Assembly: GCA_964019055.1 (NCBI GenBank)
Contig: OZ025206.1
Span: forward strand, 10,957,486-11,021,485
Origin: Anthopleura xanthogrammica
Lineage: Eukaryota; Cnidaria; Anthozoa; Actiniaria; Actiniidae
Length of the DNA: 64,000 bases
Direction of reading: 5' to 3'
Below the pieces are notes generated by a model. That model was not told where the DNA came from and ran no database searches. It saw nothing but the letters and a program-made list of their open reading frames with translations. Of this stretch, positions 13,401 through 28,400 are shown piece by piece; position 1 is the stretch's first letter; every line of letters starts with the position of its first letter. The position numbers and the translations under genes are program-made.

Positions 13401-16400
13401 AGGACTAATGTCCGTATGTTTACATGAAGGCAGGGGGGACTGACCCTGGTGCTTCCCCAGGGGATATCAAAAATAACAGTTAGCCTTTAGCAGAACGCTC
13501 ACCCTATCTTCATATAAACAGTCCAAAAACACAAAACTGAAGATTTTAATTATCCTTGTGAGGGAAACCAAAAATAGTCTAGTGTGTTGGAGTTCGCGCC
13601 TTTATAAAAATCACCTAGGGCCCTGGCACACTTTGGCGGCACTATATAAAGCCTTTGGTCCTGTCCTTCTTACTTTCTATTACTCGTAAATGAGACCTGT
13701 AAAGAGCAGTCTCATCGCGTATCCTTCATTGCAGTACGACAATCTGCTTAGTTCCTGATTCATTAATCTTAAAATCAGGCATTTATTGCCCAGATCCAAC
13801 AAGTTATATTTCTTTATATTTTGCTTTACCACCTTTTTTAGAACCAAGGAAGCCCACCAACGCTAATCTAGACGTTTTGTTCTTGGTTGACTCGTCATCT
13901 GACGTAAGTAGAGAAAACTTCCAACTCGAGAAGCAATTCGTGACAAGTATTGCCAGGAGCCTCAACGTCTCTCCTGGACAATCCCGTGGAGCCTTAATAA
14001 CGTACGGCCAGAACCCAAGAATCTCGTTCCGATTTGATAGCAATCGAAATACTGCAGAGTTTGATAGACTAGTTGGCTTAGCGCCATACATGGGTGGAGC
14101 TAGACGCATTGATCGCGCACTTGGCGACGCAGCTGATGTGATTAGGAATTCGAGACCAAATGTCCCGAAGGTGGTCATTCTTCTCACAGCTGGAAGACAT
14201 GCTACTGATCCTGGCGCAAAGTCCTTGGATGAAGCTGCTAAACCGCTGCGTGACTTGGGCGCAAAGACATATGTGATTGCTATCGGGGATTCTGTTAATA
14301 AACCTCAGCTGAGACCGATCATTCAAAGACCTGAAGATATTATACCTGTGGATGGTTTCACTAAACTTCGGCCTCTTGGTCCTTCTATAGGCAGAGAAGT
14401 CGCGAAAGGCGCAAGTAAGTATTGAGCAAAAAGTATAGACCCCTTGCAGCACATCAGAATGCAGCTCAATTTGGAGGACAAAACAATAGGTTTCCAATTT
14501 TCAGGGGATGGAAATTCTTTTATTTTGTCCTCCAAATAAAGCTGCTTTGACGTCACGTGCAAGGGGTCTATTCTGTATACCAAAATACAAAATTCCTGGA
14601 TCCGCCCTTGTGTATACAGCGTCAGTGCTAGATATAAAGCCCACTCAAACAAAGTCCGATCGTACTTGGTGTCATATTTTTCTTGCGGTACAATTAACAG
14701 TTGTAATTCCATTTTTATTTTTTTTTTGTAGCTAAAAAGAAAGATGAGCCCTCAGAAAAAGTAGTTGCTGATGTTGTATTTTTGATGGACTCGTCTTCCT
14801 CTGCCGGGAACAACAATTTCAGAATAGAGAAAGAATACGTGAAGTCTCTAGCTAAAATACTGAACATCAGACCTGGATATTCCAGGGCAGCTATAGTGAC
14901 TTATGGTGATACTCCAAGACTTGTGAATAAGTTTAATGGGTATACCACAGTCAAAGATCTTGAGAATCGGATAGATGGCGCTCCGTTTATTGGTGGTCCA
15001 AGAAGAATCGACCGAGCATTGGAATTTGCATCGTCTGTTCTTAGTGAAGGAAGAAAAAATGTCCCTAGAATTACTGTGCTTCTAACAAGTGGCAGACACG
15101 CCTCGCAGCCCAATGGGAAGACGCTGGAAACAGCTTCTCAGCCTCTGAGACACGTTGGTTCTAATACCTACATCATTGCTATTGGACGTGATCATGATAG
15201 GACAGAACTAAGACGAATAGCACAGAAGCCTGATGATGTGTTCTTTGTCGATTCGTTTAATCAACTGCAAACAAATATTAGACCAACTGGTAGACATATT
15301 GCTAGAAATTCAGGTGAGTTTGGGCAAGACCTGTTACTAAGTGATTATTTTTTTTTTTCTTGGCCTTGATTATTTTATGGATAGATCGCATTTTTATGGG
15401 TTCCAAAGTCACTTTGAAATGGGAGGTGAAATGGGTCAGTAGAGTGACTAGCTGTCGCCATTGTACAAAATTGGGGTATTTGCATTCTGGTAAAATTTCG
15501 TTTAAATAGTGAGCATCACTACAAAAGTTGGGAAATTGATAGTTGATGGTAACTTCGAGCACTGATAAACAAACAACTGGCTAGTTTAAAACTAATATGG
15601 ACTGCATTGGTCTTGAGACAACGTAAAAAAAGGATAAATGTATGTTAAACACCTTATGTGAAGAAACATAAATTAAGTTGAATGATGTTTTGGACCCTGA
15701 GTACGCATCGTTTAGTTGTAGTTGTGGGATGATGAGATAGGAAGATGTACTCATAATTCCAGTATAGCTAACAAAAAAGGGAGAACGTGTAGATCAACAA
15801 ATTTGCCCAGCATCACAAATATGCTTGCATAGCTAAAAATATCCCTAAATTATTTTTACATTCGTTTTTTTCAGTAATTCGTCAGTTGAATCCCTACGAA
15901 ACAGACGTTGTTTTCATCGTGGATTCCTCCAGTCGTGTTCCTCAGAGAAGTTTCACAACAGAAAAAGAATTCGTTAAGTCTGTCTCTCGTCTACTTAACG
16001 TCTTCCCTGGAAAATCCAGAGCAGCTGTTGTAACCTATGGCAACACCGCGTCAAGAGCCGTAGACTTTGGTTCCCCTTCAAGAACAAGGGCTGACTTTGA
16101 GCGGGAAGTTGATGCAGTATCTCCAATTGGCGGTGAAAGACGTATCGATAAAGGCTTAGAAAAGGGAGCTGAAGTTCTCTCAGGAGCAAGACCAAACGTT
16201 ACCAAGGTTGCTTTGCTGATAACGTCAGGTCGGCAACTGACTTTGGCCGATAGAAGTGAGCTTGAAAGAGTTAGAAAGCGTCTTCGGGATGTTGGCGCCA
16301 AGGTTTTTGTTTTGTCAATCGGAAATGAACTGAGTACTCAAGAATTGCTTCCGTACGTAGATAGAAAAGAAGATACCATAAGAATTGATAGATTTGAAGT

Positions 16401-19400
16401 CTTGGAACCTGGTGCCCTTCCCACAGCCAGACAGATCATGGGAAATTCTGGTGAGAATATGAACAAATTACTCATATTTTTACCTAACGTGTAAATGTTT
16501 GTTTTAGAGCAGTTTTCGTAGGACTATGAAACATTTACGGCACTTAACCGCGCTTTTATTTGCCGTGACCGTGTCAGTGCCGTACCGTGTATAAAAAGAT
16601 TCGACATTCGGTGCCGTGCCGTGTCCGCGCCGCGCTTTAACCATGCCGTGTGCCGTGACTTTTCACACTCATAAGAAATCTGCTCTAGGAACAATTCAGT
16701 ATTCAATTCAGTATGAAGGGGACTTGAAAGGAACTAAATAATCAAATTATGATTATTTTTTCATGTTTTTCACAGGAATTGTCCCAAGTTTTGAAGCCGA
16801 TGTGATTTTCCTAGTTGATTCCTCTTTAAGAGTTTCACAGTCGAATTTCATCCGGCAAAAGGAATTTGTCAAACATCTGGGACGACAGCTGAATATCATG
16901 CAAGGAAGATCACGCGGAGCTCTAGTCAGCTACGGTAGCAACCCACGAATATCGTTCTCCTTTGATAACTACACGACAGCAGAACAGTTCGAAGGAAATG
17001 TGGACAAGGCGCCATACATGGGTGGCAATAGGAGAACTGATAAAGCCTTGGAAGCTGCGCGCAACTTGATAGCAAGTGCAAGGCCACATTTCCCGACACT
17101 CGTTGTCCTTCTTACCGCTGGACGACAAGCTCCTGGAGCTGAATCTCTCATAACGGCCGTTGAGCCTCTTCGTAGACCTGGTGTTGATATATATGTCGTG
17201 TCTATTGGATCAGATGATTCTGAACTCAGACAAGTGGTGAGAAGACCCCAAGACTTGATCAAGATTGATGAGTTCACTGACTTGAGACCAAAAGTACAAG
17301 ACGTGGCGAAGACGGTTGCCTCAAGTAGGTATTATAATATCAACGAAAAGATCAACAATATTCTGGTGTAACTCATTTTGACCGGCCACAGCCAATGGGC
17401 TACATAAATTTGCTTATGGCTTTCAGCCGTTTTAATCTTTCCCAGAGCATTTTCAATGTTTATTCATTCATATGTACCAGTCAGTTTGAAATTATTGAAA
17501 TCCCTGATGGTTATCTTGAGAACTTTGAGACGTGCGTTTTGTTTACAGCAATTTCAAAAAGGTTGGTTAAGGGTTTATTGCATGTTGCATACCAAGCCCG
17601 AAATGCACTATGGGTAATGTGAATGAAATCAGGGAAAGTTCACAACAATATGGAATTTTCATTAACTTTGTCTGCAGGTTTTTCCGGCATAATTTTTCTT
17701 CTGCGCGCTGACATTATTTACATATGAATATAATACATTTCAGGCTTGGTATGCGGCATGCAACATTAAACATGCATTAAAACCTTCACCAGCCTTTTTT
17801 GAAATAGCTGTATACTTTATGGGTTTTAAAATTCTTTAATTAATCATTTCACTAGGCACTAACATTTATCAACCTTTTGTGTTAAAGCTCCTGTATCCTG
17901 CACCACTCCAGTCGACATCGCCTTTATCGTTGATTCTTCAGCAAGCATCTCAAGACAGGACTATAGTAGGATGAAAGACTTCATCGCAAGGTTTGCAGCT
18001 AAATTTAACATCTCTTCCACCAATTCTAGAGCGGCTGTAATCCTTTACAGCAGCAATGCTGTTACGCAGATCAACTTCCGTGATCATGATAGCTTCCAGA
18101 GTTTCAAGACCGCCGTAGAAAGGTTGCCACAACTGCGTGGAGCCATAAGAATGGATGTTGCGCTTACGAAAGCGTACAGTGACTTGTTTGGTCCCGGTGG
18201 ATCAGCTCGACGAGGTGTCCAGAGGATAGCACTGCTTGTAACAGATGGAAGGCAGACTAGTGCAAGTGATGCTGTCTCCCTTGATAAGGCAGCAGAACCT
18301 CTGAAGCAAGTAGGAGTGCACGTAATTGCAGTTGGTGTTGGTGGGAATGTGGATAAAAGAGAGTTAAGAGCAATGGTGAAGAAGGATGAAGACACCATCT
18401 TGGCAACTTCATTTAATGAGCTTTTGAACATGGTTGGATCTCTTGTGCAACATGCTTGCGAAGGTAAAAAATGGAGACACAGAGAGAGATCCCCAGAAAT
18501 CCGGGGGAGTTGGTTGGAAAAGGGGTGGGGAAACAGGAAGAAACATGTTACCTTCTTTTCTCCTCTTTACACCTCCTGTGCCTTTCCTTTTTTCGTAGCT
18601 GGCTTTCCCTCAAAACAAATAGGTTGTTACTTTTTTGCACAATTGTAGTTCCACTTAGGTTATTTATTTTCTTTTTCAGAAGCGCGGGGTTCACGAAATT
18701 TGCTTTGATCATGAATAACAATATCTTTCTCAGTATTTTCTATTATTATGTTCTTGTTTTCTAAGGATCAAGAGAACCGATAGACACAGAAGCTGATGTG
18801 TTATTCGTAGTGGATTCGTCTTCTTCAGTCCCTAGAGATGACTACAAAAAAGAACAAGAATTCGTCAAGACGATGGCTCGTTCACTCAATATCCCCAACG
18901 GGAAATTACGCGTGGGATACATCTCATACGGTAGCATAGCAAGGGTGTCATTCACTCTCGGCAGGTATACGGACCTGAGCGACTTTGATGATAAAGTAGA
19001 CAAGGCGATCTATGTAGGAGGAAGCAGGCGCATTGATAGAGCGCTAACCTTGGCAGTCCGAGAGTTCCAGCGAGAGGGAAGACAAAGTGTTCCAAAGCTT
19101 GTCGTTTTGTTAACGGCAGGTCGTCAATTTCCAGCTTCAGACGCAGTGTCTTTAGAACGAGCATCTAAGCCTCTCCGTGATATGGGTGCTAAGACCTATG
19201 TTATTGCTCTTGGCAGCCAGCCAAGTACCCAAGAATTGACACCAGTAGTGGGCAGACCTGAAGATATATTTGCTGTTCGATCGTACGATAATTTGCGACC
19301 TCGTGCGCATCCGATTGCCTCTGAATTGACAAGAGGGTTAAGTAAGTTTCTAGAGATTTAAAGTTATGAAATTTAAAGAAGGCAAAGACCTCGCCAGCCA

Positions 19401-22400
19401 AAATTTTCCGCCATGTTCAATATCAAATTTTCATTTTTTATACATTTTCAAGGCTTAGATGCAATGATTTTTATTGGTTTTTATATTTTAGGTAAAAAGG
19501 CACCGAAGTCAAACACAGCTGATTTTTATTCGTTTTTATATTTTAGGTAAAAAGACACCGAAGTCAATCACAGCTGATATCTTATTCATTATGGACTCTT
19601 CCTTCCTCGTGAGCTTTGGAGACTACACACTCGAGAAGACCTTCGTGAAGAACATCGCAAAAGCTTTAAATATAGCTCCTGGTAAATCTAGAGCAGCGGT
19701 GATAACCTATGGCGATAGACCCATCCTTGTGGCAAGATTTGGTGATTACAATACACATGAACAGCTTAAGAGCGTTCTCGACAGAGCTCCGTTCTCAGGG
19801 GGTGTCCGAAGAATCGACAAAGCACTGGAAGCTGGTGCAACTGTCCTTCAACAGTCAAGACCTGGTGTTCCTAAAATAGTTGTTCTTCTCACATCCGGGC
19901 GACAATATCCGGCCAATGGTGCAAAAGCGCTAGATGAAGCTGTTAAACCACTGCAGAACCAGGGCGCAAAGACATATATCATTGCTATTGGAAAAGAACC
20001 AGATAGTACAAAACTCAGGACCATCGTCGACACGCCAGACAAAGTAGTAAATATTGATAGCTTTAGAGGACTAAATCCACAAGTTCCTTCCATCGCTAAA
20101 AAGATCATTGATGGATTGTGTAAGTTTAATGTAATTGTAAAGTTTTGTGCTCTCCAGCTATCATGATAGCAGCGAGCAAACTTTTGTACTGAATATCAAA
20201 TGCATATCAGATTTCATCTATTTCCATGATAGGCAACAAACCCATTTGGTGATTTGCATGCAAAGTTTGTAAAACTTTTCTAGAAGGTAATTTTTATTAT
20301 AATTGGAATTTCTTCTAATAAAACATGGAGAAACAAGTAACGCACTTGCACTCGTGCAAGAGATATACTCGGCTCCATTGTTTAGTTTTTCTATATTTAG
20401 GCATCTCCAACGTCGCAACGATGCGAATTCTAAAACAAATATGTACTGTAAATGCAAATTTATCTTTCATATATTAGCCAACATACATTTTTCTTCTTTT
20501 TTTTTTTAGCCGAACCTGCGAGAAAAGTTGATCCTCTTGATGCAGACGTCGTGTTCCTGGTGGATTCATCATCTTTGGTCAATCAACAGGATTTCACAAA
20601 AGAAAAAGACTTTGTGAAGCAAGTAGCAAGATATCTCAGTGTTACTCCGGGTAAATCTCGTGGTTATGTCATCACTTATGGAGACAGGACCGAGGACGTA
20701 GTCCGATTTGAAAGCTACAGAAACGTGCCTGAGTTCGAGAGAGCAGTAGACTCGGCGCGATTTGTAGGTGGTTCAAGGAGAATTGATCGCGTGTTGGATG
20801 CTGCAAGGAACGCACTTTCAAACGCTAGGCTAGACGCTCCAAAGATTGTTGTTCTACTCACAGCAGGACGACATACTCCTGCGGCAGATGCTAAAACCCT
20901 GGATGCAGCAGCCAAACCCTTGCGAGATCTTGGTGCAAGAACATACGTTGTTGCTATTGGGCGAGGTCCAAGCAAACAAGAACTGCAACCCATTGTTGAG
21001 AGGCCAGGAGATATCATTGAAGTTGACAGATTTGAAGGGCTTAAGTCTAATGCATATCCAACAGCTAAACGTATTGTAGATCGATCAAGTAAGTAAGGGA
21101 TTGCAAAAATATTCGTGAGAAGGAATTTTTTTATTCCCTTTCCTGCTCACTTGCAGAACGTTTAGAGATATTCGTGACGCTTCGTCTGGTTCTTTCCTAC
21201 GGGGTTTGATTTTCTTTAGGTTTTCCATCTTTTCTTTATACTGTACGACTTCTAGTACATAAGATAACTAGTACATAATAAGCGCGACCCAAACCTATCA
21301 GAACAAAGTACTGTGGAAAGCGTGCACTTTTAGAATTTTAGTTTAAAAAAATGTTTTTGGTTTTGGCACATACGGGTTCAGTCGATGTGTATGATGACAA
21401 TTTACATTAACGCATGAACATTATTCCATTTTTTAAACATTAGCAATGACTATTTTTCAGGTGTTCCAACGTATTTTGATGCAGACATCATCTTTTTGAC
21501 GGATTCATCAAGCGACGTCCAAAACAATGACTTCAAAACCCAAAAAGACTTTACGAAAACCTTGGCAAAACATTTCAACGTCCAGCCTGGCAAATCTCGA
21601 GCAGCTCTTCTCACTTACGGAAGCAACCCATCTCTTCAATTCCGATTTGATGGTTACAAAACCATCTCTGAGTTCGAAATTAGAGTCGATAGAGCTGTTC
21701 CAGTAGGTGGGAATCGACGTATAGACAAGGCATTGGAAGCCACCCAACAGTTAATCAAAGTGGCCCGGCCAAAGGTTCCTAAAATCGTAGTACTTTTTGT
21801 ATCAGGAAGACAAGCTTTTGGTTCGGATGACCTCAGCAAAAGGGTGGCACCTTTGCGTAAAGCGGGTGTTAAAACTTACGTTATTGCTGTCGGTAGCGCA
21901 CCAGATACGAATGAACTAAGACCATTGGTTAGTACACCTGAAGATTTGTTTATCATCCCTAGTTATAACAGTCTTGCTCCAAAAGGACCAGCAGTAGCCA
22001 AACACATTGGAAAAAGTAAGTTAGACTGATCGATTGTTCAGTGCAACTTTTAACAATGCACCACAATACCAAGTTGTGACTATCCCAAGAAGCATTTTAA
22101 AAGGCGCCATGACACAAGCAATGTTCCTTACAAATTGTCTCGCAATTCTCCTCTCAATGCAACTGTCGTGCAGCCTCTTATTTCGCCGCAAAATTATTAG
22201 TTGCAAATAACTTTGCCTGATGTAACATTCCTGTTTGCGCGATTGCTGTGCATTCTTTTCATAGCGCAACAGAACTGTAAGGCAAGTTGCAAAAAAGCAT
22301 TCGTAAAACACAGTCTTTGTTGCTAGAATTCGTCATTCCTTCTAGTTACTTTTCTTAGTTATTTTACTAATCTTATGTTCTCTATATTTTTTCGCTTTTC

Positions 22401-25400
22401 AAGAATCGGATGCTTGCTCACACGTGGCCGACATTGCATTCATCGTGGATTCCTCAGCTAGCATCAGCGGAAGAAACTACAACAAAGTAAAGTTGTTCAT
22501 CTCAAAATTAGCAAGCAAATTTGAAATCTCGCCTTCAAAATCCCGTGCAGCTGTCGTCCTCTACAGCACTGACGCACGGACAGAAATCAACTTCAACGAC
22601 TACACAAATATCAATGATTTCTCAAAGGCTGTTCAGAGTCTTCGATATCAAAGAGGAAAGACGAGGATCGACAAAGCATTACAACGTGCCCATTCTGATT
22701 TGTTTGGCTCTCGAGGTACTTCACGTCGAGATGTCCAGAGAGTAGCAATTGTCCTAACCGATGGACGCCAAGCTCAAGATCCTGATGCTATTTCCCTGGA
22801 CAAGGCAGCTAAACCGTTAAGAGAAGAAGGAGTGTATGTCCTTGCTATTGGCGTTGGTTCTGGAGCTGACAGAAACGAGTTGAGGCTGTTGACGGAAAAT
22901 GATGATGATGTATTTATGACCGATTCCTTTGATGGAATGTTAGGAAAGATGTCAGCTGTATCATTTACGGCTTGTCAAGGTAATCACCATTTGCTTACAT
23001 CGTAATCTAACCTGCATGCCATGCAAACTTAAAGTTTTGTATGAGAAACAGAAGAAGAGTTAGAGAAAATCTATAAAGTACACATAGGCTTGGGTATTGT
23101 TTAACTGTTTCAGCCCCCATCTCATCGCTTCGGGAACTCAGTATATTGAGATAAACTTCGCTCAAAACTCTCATCTGATTTTCAGAATGCATGGGCGTCC
23201 TAACGCTCGAATCGAGGGGGATATATGAGAGTAGTATCACAAAACCCCCCTCCCCCAAGCGTCCCATCTTTAACATCATGTGTTACATTTATTCACTGCC
23301 TGAACTCAATTTGAAACTGAATTCCAGAACCCCTTAAATCAAAATCAAGTTTTAACCAGTTTTAACCAGTTTTAACCAGGGCGATATTAAAAAGTAGAGA
23401 GGTATTCGCTTCTTTAATAATTTCATTGTTATCTGAATGATCCAGGTCCTAGAGAGCCAACAAGTGCAAACCTGGACGTGGTGTTCGTGGTCGATTCTTC
23501 CAATCCTGTCACTAACGAGGATTACATCAAAGAGAAAGAATTTGTTAAATCGATGGTGAACACACTCAACTTATCACCTGGAAAGACCAGAGCATCGTTA
23601 ATTACTTACGGTGAAAACCCCCGGGTGGTCGTGAAGTTTGATGGCTATCGTGATAAACCAGGTTTCAATAGTTTTGTCGATAGAGCTCCCCGTCAGTCCG
23701 GTAGAAGGCGAATCGACCGCGCTTTGGACTCCGTTGCAAACATCTTACGAGAATCTCGTCCTGGTGTTCCAAAAGCTGTGGTTCTTTTAACCGCGGGAAG
23801 ACAGACTCCTGCTCGTGACGCAAAAGCATTAGACATTGCTGCCAAACCTCTTCGCGATCTTGGTGCCAAGACGTATGTCATCGCCATTGGACGTGAACCT
23901 AGCAGAGTAGAACTGTTACCAGTTGTAGAGCAACCCGAAGATATTTTTTCGGTAGTCACATATGATGGGCTAGTAACACGTGTCATACCAATAGCAAGAA
24001 TTGTTTCACATGGAAAAGGTTAGGGTTAAGAGATCAGGAATTTTTGGGGAGCGGGGGGTAGTGGGATTTGGGGGAAGAGTCGTAGATTTGAGAAAGAGTG
24101 ATTTTTAGGAGAGTTTTAGAAGAAATAAACTTTGAAAAATCAGTTTGCATGTCTGCTTTTGGAAGCTGTTATGTCATAAACTGAAAATTGGTCATAATTT
24201 CCCAAACGAGAAGTACGCTTGCCGAACAGTGCAAACTACAGTGGGCATGTTAGTGGTGCTAAAAGCTAAAATAGAAATATTTCAGTATACAGCTATTTCA
24301 TAAAAGGTTGGTGAAGGTTTTGTTGCCAAGCCCGAAATGCAGTATGGGTGATGTAAATTCAAACAGCGAAAGGTCACTGACGACATTATGGGATTTTTCC
24401 AAACTTTGTCAGAAGTTTTTTCCAACTTATTTTCTTCTGCGCTGACATTATTTACCTATGAATATAATACATTTCAAGCTTGGTATGCAACATGCAACAA
24501 GCAACAGGCAACAAAACCTTCACCAACTTTTTTTGCAATGGGTGTATCATCTCCGTGCCCATGCAAATCAGAGCGGTGCTTATACTAATGTTCTGTATTC
24601 TTTTTCAGCTTCACCAACGCCTGAGAAATTAAACGCCGATATACTTTTCCTTATCGATTCTTCTGCGTCAGTCTCAAACGAGGACTATAGAAAAGAAAAA
24701 GACTTCGTCAAATCAATAGCAAAGTTTCTCAATGTTTCTCCCGGCAAGTCCAGAGCAGCGGTAGTCACCTATGGAGAGAGACCCCAACTTGTGTCAAGTT
24801 TCACTTCTTATCGTACATTGCCTGAATTTGAGAGTTTGGTGGATAGGTCTCCTCAGATACGAGGGGAACGAAGAATGGATAAAGTACTTGAAGCAGCCCA
24901 ATCCATCCTTAATACTGCAAGAAAAACAGCTCCGAAAATAACAGTTCTTTTAACGGCGGGAACACAGTATCCTGCTGCCGGTGCCAAATCGTTAAACGAG
25001 GCATCTCAACCGCTGCGAGATCTTGGTTCAAAGACTTTTATAATTGCAATAGGCAGTCAACCAAACCAACAGGAATTGCTCCCTGTCGTCGATCAACGAC
25101 CTGATATATTCTCAGTAATTTCTTTCGATGCTTTAAAAACACAAGATAGATCAATTGCCAGGGAAATGGCGAAAAGACCAGGTAGGTATCGCAAACTCTT
25201 TACTCTTTGTATACAGTCACGAGTTTCCATGCTCACCACACATTACTATTACCACATAAGAAACAATAGCATTACAGCTGAAAGAAAACTTACCCCACTG
25301 AAGCCGGTGGGAACTCCTTTTTCTTGTTTGAGAAAAAATCCCCAGTCAAAGTCTTTCAATTTGACAGATTATATTGGAGGAAATGCTTGTTTTATTCGTA

Positions 25401-28400
25401 AAAGAAAGATTTAAATCTTATTTAGTACCAAATATTTTGCATTATTGAAATGGCAGATCCCAAAGTTGCTGCTGACTACACCGCAGATGTCCTCTTCCTC
25501 ATTGACTCATCATTCGATGTTACCAATGAACAATATACCATGGAAAAGGATTTCGTGAAATCCATATCAGACTCCTTGAACGTCGCTCCACAGAAATCTA
25601 GATCTTCTGTAATAACCTATGGCAACCGTGCATCTCTTGTTGCAAAGTATGATTCTTACAGAACCACTCAAGAACTAAAGCGTTTGATTGATGGCGCTCA
25701 GGCTGTCGGAGGTGCAAGAAGAATAGATAGAGCTTTGGATGCAGCCTCTACAATGATTTCAGAATCGAGAAAAGATGTTCCCAAAATTGTGGTTCTATTA
25801 ACCGCAGGACAACATACCCGTGTTGGTGGCTCAAAACAGTTGAGTGTTGCTGCCAAGCCATTGAGAGATAAGGGAGCAAGAATCTTTGTCGTAGCCATTG
25901 GTAGAGGTCCGGTAAACAACGAACTTCGTCCGATAGTAAAAGAAGAAAAGGATATCTTAACGTTTCCCTCGTATGAGGTTTTGAAGCCACAAGCTCCAAG
26001 TGTTGCAAAAATACTATCAAGGACTACCGTGGGTAAGCAACTATCAACGTGCCTGCAAATACAACTGTACATGTGTTTGTTTGTTTTTTTTGTTTTTGTT
26101 TTTTTAATAATATTTAAACAGGTTGCCCAATTCAGCAAAGAAGAAAACGTTATATAACGTGCTGAAGATATCGCTTCAATCTTTCCTAGTGGAAAAGAAA
26201 CATTTGAAATTAATAATTGTAATAGATTAATAATTAATAATAATTAATAATATTTCTAATATTTCCACTTTCCGTTGCAGTTCAAACAAAACCTAAACCA
26301 GTCGACCCGAACTTCAAAGCTGATGTTGTATTCCTGGTTGATTCTTCCATCTATGTCAGACAGCAAAACTTCCAAATCGAAAAAGATTTCGTCAAGTCAT
26401 TTGGTAAGGCATTGAACGTGGAACCAGGAAAGTCAAGAGCATCTCTTATCACCTACAGTACCAATGCACAAAGGGTGTTTGGTTTTAACGATTACACAAG
26501 CACATCACAATTTGAGAGACTAGTGGACAGGACACCTTATCTAGGTCGAAACAGACGAATGGACAAAGCCATTGAAGAAGCTGACAGAGTTATGCAGCAG
26601 GCAAGAAGAGATGTACCCAAGGTAGTAGTATTGTTGACAGCAGGAAGAGATGTTCCTGCAGGAAAAACTCTGGAGGAAGCCGTCAGACCTCTTGAAGGAC
26701 GTGGTGCTAAAATCTTCATTGTGGCTATTGGCGATCAGCCTGACATTGCATCTCTTAATCGTGCTGTAGAGAAACCAGAAGATGTGTTTAGGATACCATC
26801 ATACAGTCAGCTTCCTACTCGAGTCACTGATACAGCCACCAAAGTTGTAAAACGAGCTGGTAAGTAGAGGTGGTAGATAAGACAAATCACTGTTGTGCTT
26901 TGGCATAAAGTTTTTCCACTTCCTGCCAATAAATCTCTCCTAACCCTTTCAAAGATAAGACGATTTATAATGTTTTTTTTACTACAGGAGAGAAAACCAC
27001 AAAATCAGTCGACCCCAATTTTAAAGCTGATGTTGTATTCCTGGTGGATTCTTCCATCTATGTCAGACAGCAAAACTTCCAAATCGAAAAGGATTTCGTC
27101 AAGTCATTTGGTAAGGCATTAAACGTGGAACCAGGAAAGTCAAGAGCATCTCTTATCACCTACAGTACCAATGCACAAAGGGTCTTTGGCTTTAACGATT
27201 ACACAAGCACATCACAATTTGAGAGACTAGTGGACAGGACACCTTATCTAGGTCGAAACAGACGAATGGACAAAGCCATTGAAGAAGCTGACAGAGTTAT
27301 ACAGCAGGCAAGAAGGGATGTACCCAAGGTAGTAGTATTGTTGACAGCTGGAAGAGATGTTCCTGCAGGAAAAACTTTAGAAGAAGCCGTCAGACCTCTT
27401 CAAGGGCGTGGTGCTAAAATCTTCATTGTGGCTATTGGCGACCAACCTGACATTGCATCTCTTAATCGTGCTGTAGAGAAACCAGAAGATGTGTTTAGGA
27501 TACCATCATACAGTCAGCTTCCTACTCGAGTCACTGATACAGCCACCAAAGTTGTAAAACGAGCTGGTAAGTAGGTGTGGCACATAAGACAAATCACTGT
27601 TGTGCTTTTGCATAAGTTTTTTCCACTTCCTGCCAATAACTTTCTTCTAATATCTTAAAAGATAAGACGATTTATAAAGATTTATTTTAATACAGGAGAG
27701 AAAACCACAAAATCAGTCGACCCAAGTTTTAAAGCTGATGTTGTATTCCTGGTGGATTCTTCCATCTATGTCAGACAGCAAAACTTCCAAATCGAAAAGG
27801 ATTTCGTCAAGTCATTTGGTAAGGCATTGAACGTGGAACCAGGAAAGTCAAGAGCATCTCTTATCACCTATAGTACCAATGCACAAAGGGTCTTCGGCTT
27901 TAACGATTACACAAGCACATCACAATTTGAGAGACTAGTGGACAGGACACCTTATCTAGGTCGAAACAGAAGAATGGACAAAGCCATTGAAGAAGCTGAC
28001 AGAGTCATGCAGCAGGCAAGAAGAGATGTACCCAAAGTAGTAGTATTGTTGACAGCTGGAAGAGATGTTCCTGCAGGAAAAACTCTAGAGGAAGCCGTCA
28101 GACCTCTTGAAGGACGTGGTGCTAAAATCTTCATTGTGGCTATTGGCGACCAACCTGACATTGCATCTCTTAATCGTGCTGTAGAGAAACCAGAAGATGT
28201 GTTTAGGATACCATCATACAGTCAGCTTCCTACTCGAGTCACTGATACAGCCACCAAAGTTGTAAAACGAGCTGGTAAGTAGGTGTGGCACATAAGACAA
28301 ATCACTGTTGTGCTTTTGCATAAGTTTTTTCCACTTCCTGCCAATAACTTTCTTCTAATATCTTAAAAGATAAGACGATTTATAAAGATTTATTTTACTA

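Noticed and set aside
19492..19546. Use of the upstream duplicated acceptor for A19
   Set aside because: The frame from there meets TAA after 19 codons.
25698..26138. Reverse-strand open frames opposite vWA exons (also 6227..6643, 13804..14187, 36104..36541)
   Set aside because: They mirror conserved vWA codons and show no independent domain, start or exon context.
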